64,000 nt of DNA. Origin: Gammaproteobacteria bacterium (GTDB taxonomy: Bacteria > Pseudomonadota > Gammaproteobacteria > Eutrophobiales > Eutrophobiaceae). A program made the position numbers and the translations under genes. Every line of letters starts with the position of its first letter. The first letter of the stretch is position 1. Below, one piece after another: positions 40,997 through 49,704 of the stretch. The stretch spans positions 1-64,000 of the forward strand of contig JANQNX010000007.1 of assembly GCA_028279365.1 (NCBI GenBank). Reading direction: 5' to 3'. The notes under the pieces were generated by a model. That model was not told the DNA's origin. It searched no databases and worked only from the letters and a program-made list of their open reading frames with translations.

Positions 40997-41302
40997 TTGA
41001 ATAAAAAACATATATATAATTCCTTCGTGTCAGCTGTTGGTATTGCCAGTTGGGTTTGTTATTTCATCTATCAATACTGCCGACGCTTTGATGAATATTT
41101 TGATGATCACAATTCTTGGTATCGAGAAGTTGGAGGAACGGCGATTAATTTATGCCCATTGATCGCATTTATTGGACTTATACTGAGTCTGATCGGGTTA
41201 TACCTTTATAGAAAAGATAAGCATGTATTCATAAACTTGGCATTGAACGGAGGAATGCTTGCTAATCTCCTGTTCCAAATAATTTCAACTATAGGCTACT
41301 AG
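40997..41302 (+). CDS. Small orphan membrane protein
   Basis: 101 residues from a TTG at 40997, the only start codon that places the ORF after the repeat; the frame also stays open back into cysM but those codons make no sense as protein. Three hydrophobic segments are visible: near the N-terminus (VSAVGIASWVCYFIYQY), in the middle (LCPLIAFIGLILSLIGLYLY) and at the end. I recognise no family. It is AT-rich and flanked by repeat copies 1 and 2. Start choice is uncertain because the ribosome site is weak. Confidence 0.55.
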   Translation: MNKKHIYNSFVSAVGIASWVCYFIYQYCRRFDEYFDDHNSWYREVGGTAINLCPLIAFIGLILSLIGLYLYRKDKHVFINLALNGGMLANLLFQIISTIGY

Positions 41303-41310
41303 TATTAAAA

Positions 41311-41366
41311 CTATCCGCATATGGCCGACTCATGAGTTTTATTTCTAACGATTTAAAGCGAACGTT
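41311..41366. repeat. Intergenic inverted repeat, copy 2
   Basis: Left half CCGCATATGGCCGACTCATG and right half CTAACGATTTAAAGCGAAC. It is the most diverged complete copy, lying between two small orphan genes. Confidence 0.6.
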
Positions 41367-41381
41367 ATATACGAGATAAAT

Positions 41382-41651
41382 ATGAACATGGTTAACGACT
41401 TCAAAACTTGGTGGTCTAAACCTACTAAAGCTGCCGACAGAATTAAAGCAATGACAATTGGGTGCCTTGCTGGCTTTTGGATTGGATTGATTGCTCCATT
41501 TATTGTTATATCAGAAGGCGTACCATTTAGCGTAATTGGTTACTCAATACTTGGCAGTATCATTACAATGGGAATTCTAGGCTTAATATTCCCTAAAATA
41601 ATTACCACAATTTTTTATCCATTTGCATTCATAAGTATTGGTGGCAACTAG
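41382..41651 (+). CDS. Small orphan membrane protein
   Basis: 89 residues with a hydrophilic N-terminus (KTWWSKPTKAADRIK) and two hydrophobic segments (about 26-48 and 52-85). The sequence IGLIAPFIVISEGVPFSVIGY between them is not one I can assign. It has a normal ATG start just after repeat copy 2 and ends before copy 3, standing alone between the two. AT-rich compared with cysM. Confidence 0.6.
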   Translation: MNMVNDFKTWWSKPTKAADRIKAMTIGCLAGFWIGLIAPFIVISEGVPFSVIGYSILGSIITMGILGLIFPKIITTIFYPFAFISIGGN

Positions 41652-41673
41652 TGTTTAAAGCTTATGAATTTAT

Positions 41674-41729
41674 ATTGTCCGCTTCTGGCCGAATCATGAC
41701 CAATACTACTAACGACCCAAAGCAGAAAT
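41674..41729. repeat. Intergenic inverted repeat, copy 3 (best copy)
   Basis: Left half GTCCGCTTCTGGCCGAATCA and right half CTAACGACCCAAAGCAGA. The right half read backwards (TCTGCTTTGGGTCGTTAG) matches the left half at most positions, so the element folds as an imperfect hairpin of about 16 bp with a 15-20 base loop. Confidence 0.75.
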
Positions 41730-41769
41730 AATCTAAACCAAAATGCTTTTGTGTTAATTAAGGAAATTT

Positions 41770-43011
41770 ATGAATTTAAAAAAACTAAAATTAATATCAA
41801 TTTCTATTTTATTTTATGCTTTTAATACACATGCCGAAGACTTAGCCTATTGTAAAGAGGGTTGGGCAAATGTTAATTCCGGAAAATATGATGAAGCATT
41901 TGATATATTTGAAAAATGTATTTCTGAAGGAAACCTGACAACTTCAACTTTAGCATTAATGTACAGAAATCAGGGTTTAGCGTTAAATGACAGTGGTCAG
42001 TACAAGTTAGCAATTGAAAGTTTTGACAAAGCACTGAGCCTTGAACCTGATGATCCATGGGTAGATTATGTTAATCGTGGTAATTCACTATCTGGACTTG
42101 AACGTTATAAGGATGCTTTATTTCAATACGAACTCGCATTAAAAGCTAAACCTAATTACAACCAAGCTTATTTCAACCGTGGCATTTTATATGAGCGTAT
42201 AAAAAAAACAGATTTTGCAATAAAAGAGTATGAAAAAGCCTACGAATATGGATTGAGGTCCAAACATCTAATTTCTAGACTAGAAAAACATGGCCTCGCT
42301 AGATCAAAATACACTACGAACTCATCAATAGATAAGACATTAATTAAACTTGAGGATGTAAAAAACATTAGTTCTGTATTTAAGATGGAAAATCAAATTT
42401 GTAGTAGCCAAGGAGCAATGACTCACTTAACTAAATTTCACGATAGTGAAATTATTAAATCATCTAAGCAAATCAAATTAGATGATCTAAAGGTTACTTT
42501 TAAAATTCCACAAATTGGTAAACAAGATGACACTATAATTAAACTATATTTAAAGGATAAAAGCAGGGGTGTAATTGATCATTATGTCTATTTTAGTAAG
42601 GGTGCTACAGACATACAACATGCAGCACTAGTATTTACTGAATTGCCAGAAGGAACAAAAAGAAAAAGTGCATTTCGTTCAATGGAAATCACGCAAAATG
42701 CATTGTCGTCAAAATCTGGGGCGATTGTTAAGCTGAAGGCGCTTGATGGTCCGCATGGAGAATCTTTAGAGCTGATTGTACCTAATAGAATTGGGAGTAT
42801 TTGTTATCCTACTTCAACATATTCATTTAGTGAAAATAGCAAAGGGATATCGACAATTGGTATAAGTAGATTTTCTTTTATTAAAAACATAATAATCGAA
42901 TTTGCAATAATTGTTGAAATACCAAACGACATAAACGATGCTGAAGCAGTATCTTATGCCCAAAGACTGATGAATGGGTTTTGGACTAGATTGATAATAG
43001 ATAAAAATTGA
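41770..43011 (+). CDS. Secreted TPR-repeat protein, orphan
   Basis: 413 residues. A signal peptide (MNLKKLKLISISILFYAF then NTHA) is followed by four or five TPR units (residues about 25-180), for example YRNQGLALNDSGQYKLAIES and YVNRGNSLSGLERYKDALF. Residues about 195-413 form a beta-rich domain with no family I know. TPRs suggest a protein-binding role in the periplasm. AAGGAAA lies just upstream of the ATG. It is bounded by repeat copies 3 and 4, like its neighbours, and shares their low GC. Confidence 0.75.
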   Translation: MNLKKLKLISISILFYAFNTHAEDLAYCKEGWANVNSGKYDEAFDIFEKCISEGNLTTSTLALMYRNQGLALNDSGQYKLAIESFDKALSLEPDDPWVDYVNRGNSLSGLERYKDALFQYELALKAKPNYNQAYFNRGILYERIKKTDFAIKEYEKAYEYGLRSKHLISRLEKHGLARSKYTTNSSIDKTLIKLEDVKNISSVFKMENQICSSQGAMTHLTKFHDSEIIKSSKQIKLDDLKVTFKIPQIGKQDDTIIKLYLKDKSRGVIDHYVYFSKGATDIQHAALVFTELPEGTKRKSAFRSMEITQNALSSKSGAIVKLKALDGPHGESLELIVPNRIGSICYPTSTYSFSENSKGISTIGISRFSFIKNIIIEFAIIVEIPNDINDAEAVSYAQRLMNGFWTRLIIDKN

Positions 43012-43058
43012 AATAATTATTGGGTTAGCAATAATTCAAAGTATATCTATTCCAAACT

Positions 43059-43090
43059 TATGTACACTTCTGGCTGACTCATTATTAATA
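43059..43090. repeat. Intergenic inverted repeat, copy 4 (left half only)
   Basis: TGTACACTTCTGGCTGACTC matches the left half of copy 3. The right half is missing or too diverged to recognise. Confidence 0.5.
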
Positions 43091-43144
43091 CCTAAAAAAA
43101 CAAACTTCTTCTTATAAAAATTTAGATTTTAAAAGGACAAATTT

Positions 43145-43816
43145 ATGCTAAACACGGAATCATTCACCCAATTAAAAAATAAATTATTTACCTTACGCAT
43201 TGCCGTACTTTATCTCTTAATTACTTTATCTTTCCTAAATGTTGTTAAAGCAGAAGATGATACATCTCAAATTCCTGAAGACATCAAATCCCAGATACCT
43301 GAACCACCAGAAGGCTTTGAATGGAAACTTTATAAGAACGCCTTTTTTCCTAAACCTTTACAATGGAATGAGCTTGAGAGCTCAACCAATGGTAAAGGGA
43401 TACCAATGACTGTGTATGCAACTAGCCCGGAAAAATTTTCAAATACAAAATATTTTGAAATGGGTTTTACCATTCAGATTATTAGTGGTCCGAAGAAAAG
43501 TCATAAAGTTGAAGCTAGTAAAGTAGCAATTCTATATTTAAAACCATTTGTAGAGACTCATAAAAAAGAAGAAATACTGATGTTTGAGGAATCTACTGTA
43601 GGTGATTTTGAAACTATGATATTTCGATATAGAGATGCCCCTGCTGGGTTAATACCTATAATTGTACATAAATTTATTTTGGCAAATAATATAACAGATA
43701 GTGTGCATGTTTTTACATATGAAAGTCCAGAATCCACATGGGCTGAAAACTGGACAAGATATGGCGAGCCTATTTTGAGCAAGGTAAATATTATTACTAC
43801 ATTACCATCTAAATAA
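43145..43816 (+). CDS. Orphan exported protein
   Basis: 223 residues. The N-terminus has a charged stretch then a hydrophobic core (IAVLYLLITLSFLNVV) ending in KAEDD, a plausible though long signal peptide. The mature part, starting PEPPEGFEWKLYKNAFFPKP, looks like a compact alpha/beta domain of about 180 residues. I recognise no family. AAAAGGAC precedes the ATG. It stands alone between repeat copies 4 and 5. Confidence 0.65.
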   Translation: MLNTESFTQLKNKLFTLRIAVLYLLITLSFLNVVKAEDDTSQIPEDIKSQIPEPPEGFEWKLYKNAFFPKPLQWNELESSTNGKGIPMTVYATSPEKFSNTKYFEMGFTIQIISGPKKSHKVEASKVAILYLKPFVETHKKEEILMFEESTVGDFETMIFRYRDAPAGLIPIIVHKFILANNITDSVHVFTYESPESTWAENWTRYGEPILSKVNIITTLPSK

Positions 43817-43845
43817 GCTAAATCAATTTTTATAAAATAATATCT

Positions 43846-43930
43846 AATGTCTGCTATTGGCCGATAACTGACTTTTGAATTTCCGTGCTGCTTTGCCGAG
43901 TTATGCAATAGTATTAGCGGAAAGCAGACA
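43846..43930. repeat. Intergenic inverted repeat, copy 5
   Basis: Left half GTCTGCTATTGGCCGATAAC and, after about 40 bases, a right half TTAGCGGAAAGCAGAC. GTCTGCT / AGCAGAC are perfect complements. It closes the array after the fourth orphan gene. Confidence 0.65.
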
Positions 43931-44080
43931 GGAAGTCTGTTTTAGCGCATTCATTCAGGACGAATGTATGCGCGACGCGTAAATGCTATTGCTTTACGAG
44001 GGAAGTCGAAGACCTAAGCAGCAGGAATAAGTTCTTTTGCCTACTTTTCTAAAAAGAAAAGTAGGTCGCGATAAACGCGA
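43925..44080. repeat. Run of five hairpins upstream of the exonuclease operon
   Basis: Successive inverted repeats are CAGAC/GTCTG (43925-43939), GCGCAT-t-CATTC / GAATG-t-ATGCGC (43945-43973), CGTAAA/TTTACG (43978-43998), an 11-bp perfect CCTACTTTTCT / AGAAAAGTAGG (44040-44065) and TCGCG/CGCGA (44066-44080). There is no convincing gene in 43817-44172. The run may be an intergenic repeat element, a structured RNA or a transcription boundary; no U tract follows the 11-bp stem. Confidence 0.6.
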
Positions 44081-44172
44081 AAAGCAATTTTTAAACAATA
44101 TAAAGTTAATAAAAGGGGCAGAGTCGAATGGTTAAATGTCTACTTGTCGCCAAAAAAGTTAAAATTTAAATT

Positions 44173-44949
44173 ATGAATATTCTCGTCTTTGATATCGAAA
44201 CCGTGCCTGACATTGAATCAGGAAAAAAACTCTATGAGCTCGAAGGACTGGAAGCGGAAGATGCTGCAGAGTTAATGTTTACTCATCGACGGCAGGAGAC
44301 GGATGGTAAGAGTGAGTTCCTGCGTCATTACTTGCAAAAGATTGTGGCTATATCCGTAGTATTAAAAACACATGATTCATTAAAAGTCTGGACCTTGGGT
44401 GATGAAGATGCCGATGAAGCGGAAATCATTCGACGTTTCTTTGAAGGGATTGAACGTTACACGCCAACGCTGGTTTCCTGGAATGGCAGCGGCTTTGATT
44501 TACCGGTATTACATTATCGTTCCTTACTACATGGCGTTGTTGCACAGCGCTATTGGGAAAGTGGTGAAGATGATAATAGTTTTAAATGGAATAATTATTT
44601 ATCGCGTTTTCATAGCCGCCATACCGATTTAATGGATGTGCTGTCGGGTTATATGCCAATGGCAAAAGCTCCGCTGGATCAAATTGCCACGATTTTAGGT
44701 TTTCCCGGCAAGATGGGCATGAGTGGTGATAAGGTTTGGGACTGTTATCGTAATGGCGAAATCGCTTCGATACGAAATTATTGCGAAACCGATGTATTGA
44801 ATACCTATCTAGTGTATCTACGCTATCAACTCATTCGCGGTCGTTTAGTCGAGTCGCAATACCAATCTGAATGCGAGCTGGTCAAAAGCACACTGACCGA
44901 GGAAGGTAAACCACATTTGCTGGAATTCCTTAACGCCTGGCAATCCTGA
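44173..44949 (+). CDS. DEDDy-family 3'-5' exonuclease (PolB-like)
   Basis: 258 residues. The first exonuclease motif FDIETVPD lies at residues 5-12, the second is in TLVSWNGSGFDLPVLHYR, and the third, YCETDVLNTYLVYLR, has the Y/C-x3-D arrangement of the DEDDy group. This is the standalone predicted exonuclease related to the proofreading domain of DNA polymerase II. The probable role is trimming DNA or RNA 3' ends. It begins the seven-gene plus-strand operon that runs to 50367; rlmD follows after 15 bases. Confidence 0.85.
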   Translation: MNILVFDIETVPDIESGKKLYELEGLEAEDAAELMFTHRRQETDGKSEFLRHYLQKIVAISVVLKTHDSLKVWTLGDEDADEAEIIRRFFEGIERYTPTLVSWNGSGFDLPVLHYRSLLHGVVAQRYWESGEDDNSFKWNNYLSRFHSRHTDLMDVLSGYMPMAKAPLDQIATILGFPGKMGMSGDKVWDCYRNGEIASIRNYCETDVLNTYLVYLRYQLIRGRLVESQYQSECELVKSTLTEEGKPHLLEFLNAWQS

Positions 44950-44964
44950 TTATCATCTCTCTCT

Positions 44965-46296
44965 ATGAGTCGACGCCGACGTAAGAAGATCCCTGCCGGT
45001 CTTTTTAACACTACCATTGAATCACTGTCTCATGAGGGCCGCGGTGTGGCGCACGTCGAGGGTAAAGCAGTCTTCATTGATAGTGCCTTGCCCGGTGAAA
45101 CGGTTGAATTTAGTTACACGGGTTCACGCGCGAAGTTTGCTGAAGGTGTTGCTGAGTCAATAACGAATCAAAGCAATGATAGGGTAGAACCCGGTTGTCA
45201 GTATTTTGGTTACTGTGGTGGTTGTAGTCTGCAACACATGAGTAATGAAGCGCAGATACAGCATAAACAATCGGTATTAATGGAACAGTTTGAACATCTT
45301 GGCAAGGTAAAACCGAACACGACCCTTGAACCGCTGACTGGCCCTGAATGGGGCTATCGTCACAAGGCAAGACTTGCCGTTAAGCACGTAATTAAAAAAG
45401 AGAAGACCCTGGTCGGTTTTCGTGAGAAACGCAGCCCATTTGTCGCGGATATTGAGCAATGCGAAGTCTTGCATCCTGCGATTGGTAAAGAATTAAAACT
45501 ATTACAAAGTTTGGTTTCCTCACTTTCCATCTATGATCAAATACCACAGATCGAGGTTGCTGTAACGGATAAACAAACCGCATTGGTGTTACGTCATCTG
45601 CAACCGTTTAGTGAAACGGATTTAGCAGCGTTAACCAAGTTTGAAAGCGACACACATTTTAAATTGTATTTACAACCGGGTGGCTACGATAGCGTCAATT
45701 TGTTAAATAAAAATAATAATGAAAGCCTGTCGTATTCACTGCCTGATTATGATTTGACCTTACAGTTTCTACCTACAGACTTTACCCAAATCAATATTGA
45801 AATTAATCAAAAGATGATTGCCCGTGCCTTACAGTTTCTGGAGCTAAGTGAGGATGATGAAGTACTGGACTTGTTTTGTGGTTTGGGTAATTTTACCTTG
45901 CCGATTGCGACAAAAGCCAAACGAGTGATTGGTGTAGAAGGAGACAAGGGTTTAATTGACCGTGCCAATAAAAACGCAGCATTCAATTCGATTGAAAATG
46001 TCGAGTTCTATGTGGCAGATTTAAGTGTGGATGAATTTCACTATCCGTTTATGCGTGAAAGCGTGAATAAAATCTTATTAGACCCGGCTCGAACTGGCGC
46101 AAAAGAAATACTCGCGGCGTTAAACCTGAAAGACGTTGAACGTGTCGTCTATGTATCTTGTAATCCTGCTACGCTGGCACGCGATGCGGGTATATTGGTC
46201 AATGAAAAAGGCTTTACCATGACACATGCCGGTGTGATGGATATGTTCCCGCATACGGCACATGTAGAATCCATTGCAGTATTTATCAGGCAATAA
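44965..46296 (+). CDS. rlmD: 23S rRNA (uracil-1939-C5)-methyltransferase RlmD
   Basis: 443 residues. An N-terminal TRAM domain (about 10-70) is followed by the iron-sulfur site CQYFGYCGGC and a further Cys (EQCEVLHP). The SAM domain has LDLFCGLGNFTLP, then LLDPARTGAKE, and the catalytic cysteine in VSCNPATLARD. It makes m5U at position 1939 of 23S rRNA. RlmC and TrmA-like relatives lack the full cysteine set or TRAM domain, so RlmD is the best call. Its stop shares a base with the next start (TAATG). Confidence 0.93.
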   Translation: MSRRRRKKIPAGLFNTTIESLSHEGRGVAHVEGKAVFIDSALPGETVEFSYTGSRAKFAEGVAESITNQSNDRVEPGCQYFGYCGGCSLQHMSNEAQIQHKQSVLMEQFEHLGKVKPNTTLEPLTGPEWGYRHKARLAVKHVIKKEKTLVGFREKRSPFVADIEQCEVLHPAIGKELKLLQSLVSSLSIYDQIPQIEVAVTDKQTALVLRHLQPFSETDLAALTKFESDTHFKLYLQPGGYDSVNLLNKNNNESLSYSLPDYDLTLQFLPTDFTQINIEINQKMIARALQFLELSEDDEVLDLFCGLGNFTLPIATKAKRVIGVEGDKGLIDRANKNAAFNSIENVEFYVADLSVDEFHYPFMRESVNKILLDPARTGAKEILAALNLKDVERVVYVSCNPATLARDAGILVNEKGFTMTHAGVMDMFPHTAHVESIAVFIRQ

Positions 46297-47798
46297 TGAA
46301 GCAGTTTGATAATAAAACGTTTCGATTTTTCCTGTTATGTTTTGCGTTCTTTATTATTACCTCATGTTCTGATAAACCGAGAGAGTCCATTGCCTTTGGT
46401 ATTAATACTGCCCCGGTAACCTTAGACCCACGTTTTACAACGGATGCGATATCCTATCGCATATCGCGCTTACTCTACCGTAGTCTGGTTGATTTCGATG
46501 ACTCATTTCAAGCCATACCGGATCTGGCTAATTGGCAGGCAATCAGCCCTAATCATTATCGGTTTCGATTACAAGATACGGGGCGAGAGTTTCACAACGG
46601 CACTCGCTTGACGGCATCTGATGTAAAGTCGACATATGATTCAGTGTTAAATCCAGATACGACATCACCGCATCGTGGTTCGGTCGAAATGATTGAACGA
46701 ATTGAAGTGATTGATGATGACACGGTTGATTTTCATCTTTCCCGTCCAGATCCTTTATTTCCCGGCCGTCTCGTTATCGGCATTATGCCGGCGGATTTAA
46801 TCGCAGCAAAACACCCATTCAATCAAATACCTGTGGGTAGCGGAGAGTTGCGTTTTGTTAGCTGGGATGACGAAGCTTCATTGTTATTAAAACGAACCGA
46901 CGGGAAATTGATTAAGTTTAAAACTGTAAAAGATTCAACGGTAAGAGTGCTAAAGTTATTGCGCGGTGAAATTGACTTAACTCAGGGTGATCTGTCACCG
47001 GAAATGGTCAGTTGGTTGACGAAGCGTGATAGCGTGGTGGTTGAAAAACAAAAGGGCAATACCTTTACCTATATCGGTTTTAATCTACAGGATGAGATGA
47101 CCGGGAACCTAAAGGTCAGGCAAGCGATAGCCCATGCGATTGATAGAGATAAGATTATCCAGTTTGTCATGGGGCAAAACGCCAGAAAAGCAGGTGCATT
47201 GTTTCCAAGTCATCACTGGGTAGGCCATCAGGATATAGATGGAGTTGCTTACAATCCGCAGAAATCCATCGCGTTATTGGCTGAGCTGGGTTATGACAGA
47301 TCATCACCATTAGTGTTGAGTTATAAAACCTCAAATAATCCTTTTCGTTTACGTTTAGCAACGGTGATTCAAAGTCAATTAAAACAGGTAGGAATCGGGC
47401 TAAATATACAAAGTTATGATTGGGGGACTTTCTACGCGGATATTAAATCCGGTCGTTTCCAGATGTACAGTCTTTCCTGGGTAGGATTAAAAATGCCGGA
47501 TATTTTTCGCTATGTGTTTCATAGTGATGCCATTCCGCCTAAAGGTGCGAACCGCGGCAGACTTATCGATAGTCATGTTGATTCACTAATAGAACAGGCA
47601 GAATCGAGTCTGGAACTGGAGACTCAAGCAGAATATTATCATGAGTTACAAGCCTATCTACTTGAGGTATTACCTTACGTGCCCTTATGGTACGAAGATA
47701 ATGCGATGGCAATGAGTAAAAATATTACTGGATATCAACTGAGCGAAGACGGAAATTTTGATGCATTGTTAAGAGTAAACAGGATATCGAATGACTAA
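46296..47798 (+). CDS. Family 5 extracellular solute-binding lipoprotein
   Basis: 500 residues. A lipoprotein signal ends ITSCSD, so the mature protein should be lipid-anchored at the Cys. PRFTTDAISYRISRLLYRSL and the following domain match SBP_bac_5 (oligopeptide, dipeptide or nickel binders such as OppA and DppA). No ABC permease or ATPase gene is next to it, so it is an orphan binding protein. It overlaps rlmD by one base and the L,D-transpeptidase by 8 bases. A link to murein peptide recycling is possible given that neighbour, but is inference. Confidence 0.87.
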   Translation: MKQFDNKTFRFFLLCFAFFIITSCSDKPRESIAFGINTAPVTLDPRFTTDAISYRISRLLYRSLVDFDDSFQAIPDLANWQAISPNHYRFRLQDTGREFHNGTRLTASDVKSTYDSVLNPDTTSPHRGSVEMIERIEVIDDDTVDFHLSRPDPLFPGRLVIGIMPADLIAAKHPFNQIPVGSGELRFVSWDDEASLLLKRTDGKLIKFKTVKDSTVRVLKLLRGEIDLTQGDLSPEMVSWLTKRDSVVVEKQKGNTFTYIGFNLQDEMTGNLKVRQAIAHAIDRDKIIQFVMGQNARKAGALFPSHHWVGHQDIDGVAYNPQKSIALLAELGYDRSSPLVLSYKTSNNPFRLRLATVIQSQLKQVGIGLNIQSYDWGTFYADIKSGRFQMYSLSWVGLKMPDIFRYVFHSDAIPPKGANRGRLIDSHVDSLIEQAESSLELETQAEYYHELQAYLLEVLPYVPLWYEDNAMAMSKNITGYQLSEDGNFDALLRVNRISND

Positions 47799-48276
47799 TA
47801 AACATATTATCGTCTCTATTAATGAGCAGACAATGCAGTTGTTGGAAAATGATGAACTAAACAAAGAGTATGTCATTTCATCAGCAAAGAATGGTGTTGG
47901 CGAACAAATGGACAGTGAATGTACGCCGCGTGGTGAACATACGATTGGCGAAAAGATAGGAAAAGACTGTGAAATTAACACAGTCTTTGTTGGACGTTTA
48001 CCCACCGGTGAAGTCTATGAACCTGAGCTTCGACAGTTACATCCAGAACGAGATTGGATACTGACCCGGATTTTATGGTTAAACGGAGAAGAAGAAGGTA
48101 AGAATAAAAATGGTAAGGTCGATAGCCATGATCGTTATATTTATATTCACGGCACGCCGGACGATGTGAAAATGGGCAAGCCCGGTTCCCGTGGATGTAT
48201 CAGGATGAGAAATGAAGACATCGTTGAGTTATTTGATTTAGTCGAAGTTGGTACGCGGGTCACGATCCATGAGTGA
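47791..48276 (+). CDS. L,D-transpeptidase (YkuD domain), no visible signal peptide
   Basis: 161 residues. The catalytic motif H-G-T then S-R-G-C-I-R-M is intact: YIYIHGTPDDVKMGKPGS followed by RGCIRMRNEDIVELFDLV. The family cross-links peptidoglycan stems or attaches proteins to them in the periplasm. The protein starts straight into the fold (TNKHIIVSINEQTMQLLEN), and I see no signal peptide; some homologues share this, so the site of action is open. It overlaps the binding protein by 8 bases upstream and the globin by 8 bases downstream. Confidence 0.86.
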   Translation: MTNKHIIVSINEQTMQLLENDELNKEYVISSAKNGVGEQMDSECTPRGEHTIGEKIGKDCEINTVFVGRLPTGEVYEPELRQLHPERDWILTRILWLNGEEEGKNKNGKVDSHDRYIYIHGTPDDVKMGKPGSRGCIRMRNEDIVELFDLVEVGTRVTIHE

Positions 48277-48688
48277 CAAAGAAGACAAACTGGAGAGACC
48301 GCCAAGCACCTTCGAACGTATAGGTGGCGATGAAGGCTTACATAAACTGGTCGATGTGTTTTATGACACGATGGAAACCTTGCCTGAAGCAAATCATATT
48401 CTGAATATGCATCCCAAAGATCTCCGTAGTTCCAGAGAAAAACTGTTTATGTTTTTGAGTGGCTGGATGGGCGGGCCTGACAGGTATATTGCCGCGTTTG
48501 GGCATCCTCGTTTACGCGCCAGACATATGCCATTTCCGATAGGAGAAAAAGAGCGCGATGCCTGGATACTATGTATGGAGCATGCATTGCAATCGCTGGA
48601 AATTGATTCCATGTTAAGAGAGCATTTATTACAGGCCTTTAAACAGACTGCGAACCACATGATGAATACTGAGGTGAAAACTGACTAG
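48269..48688 (+). CDS. Group II truncated hemoglobin
   Basis: 139 residues from the ATG at 48269; earlier in-frame starts would lengthen the overlap with the transpeptidase. FERIGGDEGLHKLVDVFYDTM, then FLSGWMGGPDRYIAAFGHPRLRARH, is the trHbO pattern: FMFLSGW on the E helix side, the proximal His in GHPRLRARHMPF and the G-helix Trp in DAWILCMEHAL. It binds heme and oxygen or nitric oxide; roles in oxidative and nitrosative stress are known for the group. Position in this operon does not identify its partner. Confidence 0.9.
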   Translation: MSDKEDKLERPPSTFERIGGDEGLHKLVDVFYDTMETLPEANHILNMHPKDLRSSREKLFMFLSGWMGGPDRYIAAFGHPRLRARHMPFPIGEKERDAWILCMEHALQSLEIDSMLREHLLQAFKQTANHMMNTEVKTD

Positions 48689-48698
48689 TATCGACACA

Positions 48699-49688
48699 AT
48701 GAAAGCGATGCGATTGCATGAGCAAGGTCAGGAATTGATTCATGATAAGTGTCCGGTGCCTGAGTGTGGAAATGATCAGGTACTCATTCGTGTCAACGCA
48801 TGTGCAGTATGTCGCACGGATTTACATGTTTGTGATGGAGACCTGACAGAACCGGAATTACCGTTGATTCCCGGGCATGAGATTGTGGGTAAGGTGGTAA
48901 GCGTTGGGAAGAATGTAAAAGAATTGAAGCTTGATGATCGTGTTGGTGTCCCGTGGTTAGGTTTTACTTGTGGCAAGTGTCGTTATTGTTTAAATGATCA
49001 AGAGAACTTATGTGATGCTGCCAGGTTTACCGGTTATCAGATCGATGGTGGCTATGCAGAATATGCAGTCGCCGATCATCGCTATGTCTTTCCTTTAGAG
49101 AGTCAGCAATCCGATTTCGAACTCGCTCCGTTATTATGCGCCGGCCTGATTGGTTATCGTGCTTATAAAATGACGGGTAACGCAAAACGTATTGGTCTAT
49201 TTGGTTTTGGTGCGGCTGCGCATATCCTCACTCAGTTAGCGATACAGCAGGATAAATCTATTTATGCCTTTACCCGTGAAAATGACAAACAGGCGCAGCA
49301 GTTCGCATTGGATCTAGGTGCAGTCTGGTCAGGCAATTCAGAACAGGCACCGGAAATAGAGTTGGATGCGGCGATACTGTTTGCACCGGTAGGCGCCTTG
49401 TTACCCCTGGCGTTACGTTCTGTTGTTAAAGGTGGCGTTGTGGTTTGCGCCGGGATACATATGAGTGATATTCCTGCTTTTCCATACAGTATTTTATGGG
49501 GAGAGCGCAGTGTTAAATCGGTTGCCAATCTGACTCGCAAGGATGGCGAAGAGTTTTTTCAGTTAATAAAACAATTTCCAATCAATACGGAAGTGCAGAC
49601 GTATAAACTGGAAGATGCAAATCAGGCATTACAGGATTTGCGTGACGGTCAAATAAGTGGGGCAGCCGTGTTGGTCAATCAGCATTAA
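48699..49688 (+). CDS. Zinc-dependent alcohol dehydrogenase family protein
   Basis: 329 residues of the medium-chain dehydrogenase family. CAVCRTDLHVCDGDL gives the catalytic Cys, GHEIVGKVVSVG the catalytic His-Glu, and CGKCRYCLNDQENLC the four structural-zinc cysteines. The NAD site reads GLFGFGAAAHILTQLA, shorter than usual (GFGAAA for GxGxxG). The substrate is unknown; the group includes AdhA-type enzymes for small alcohols. It follows the globin after 10 bases and precedes a methyltransferase after 16 bases. Confidence 0.88.
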   Translation: MKAMRLHEQGQELIHDKCPVPECGNDQVLIRVNACAVCRTDLHVCDGDLTEPELPLIPGHEIVGKVVSVGKNVKELKLDDRVGVPWLGFTCGKCRYCLNDQENLCDAARFTGYQIDGGYAEYAVADHRYVFPLESQQSDFELAPLLCAGLIGYRAYKMTGNAKRIGLFGFGAAAHILTQLAIQQDKSIYAFTRENDKQAQQFALDLGAVWSGNSEQAPEIELDAAILFAPVGALLPLALRSVVKGGVVVCAGIHMSDIPAFPYSILWGERSVKSVANLTRKDGEEFFQLIKQFPINTEVQTYKLEDANQALQDLRDGQISGAAVLVNQH

Positions 49689-49704
49689 GTAAACTAGTTA
49701 TGTT

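Noticed and set aside
40963-43930. Integron attC sites between the orphan genes
   Set aside because: The repeats start GTCYGCTT and end AAGCAGAC, and no pair of RYYYAAC and GTTRRRY cores is present. No integron integrase is seen in the window.
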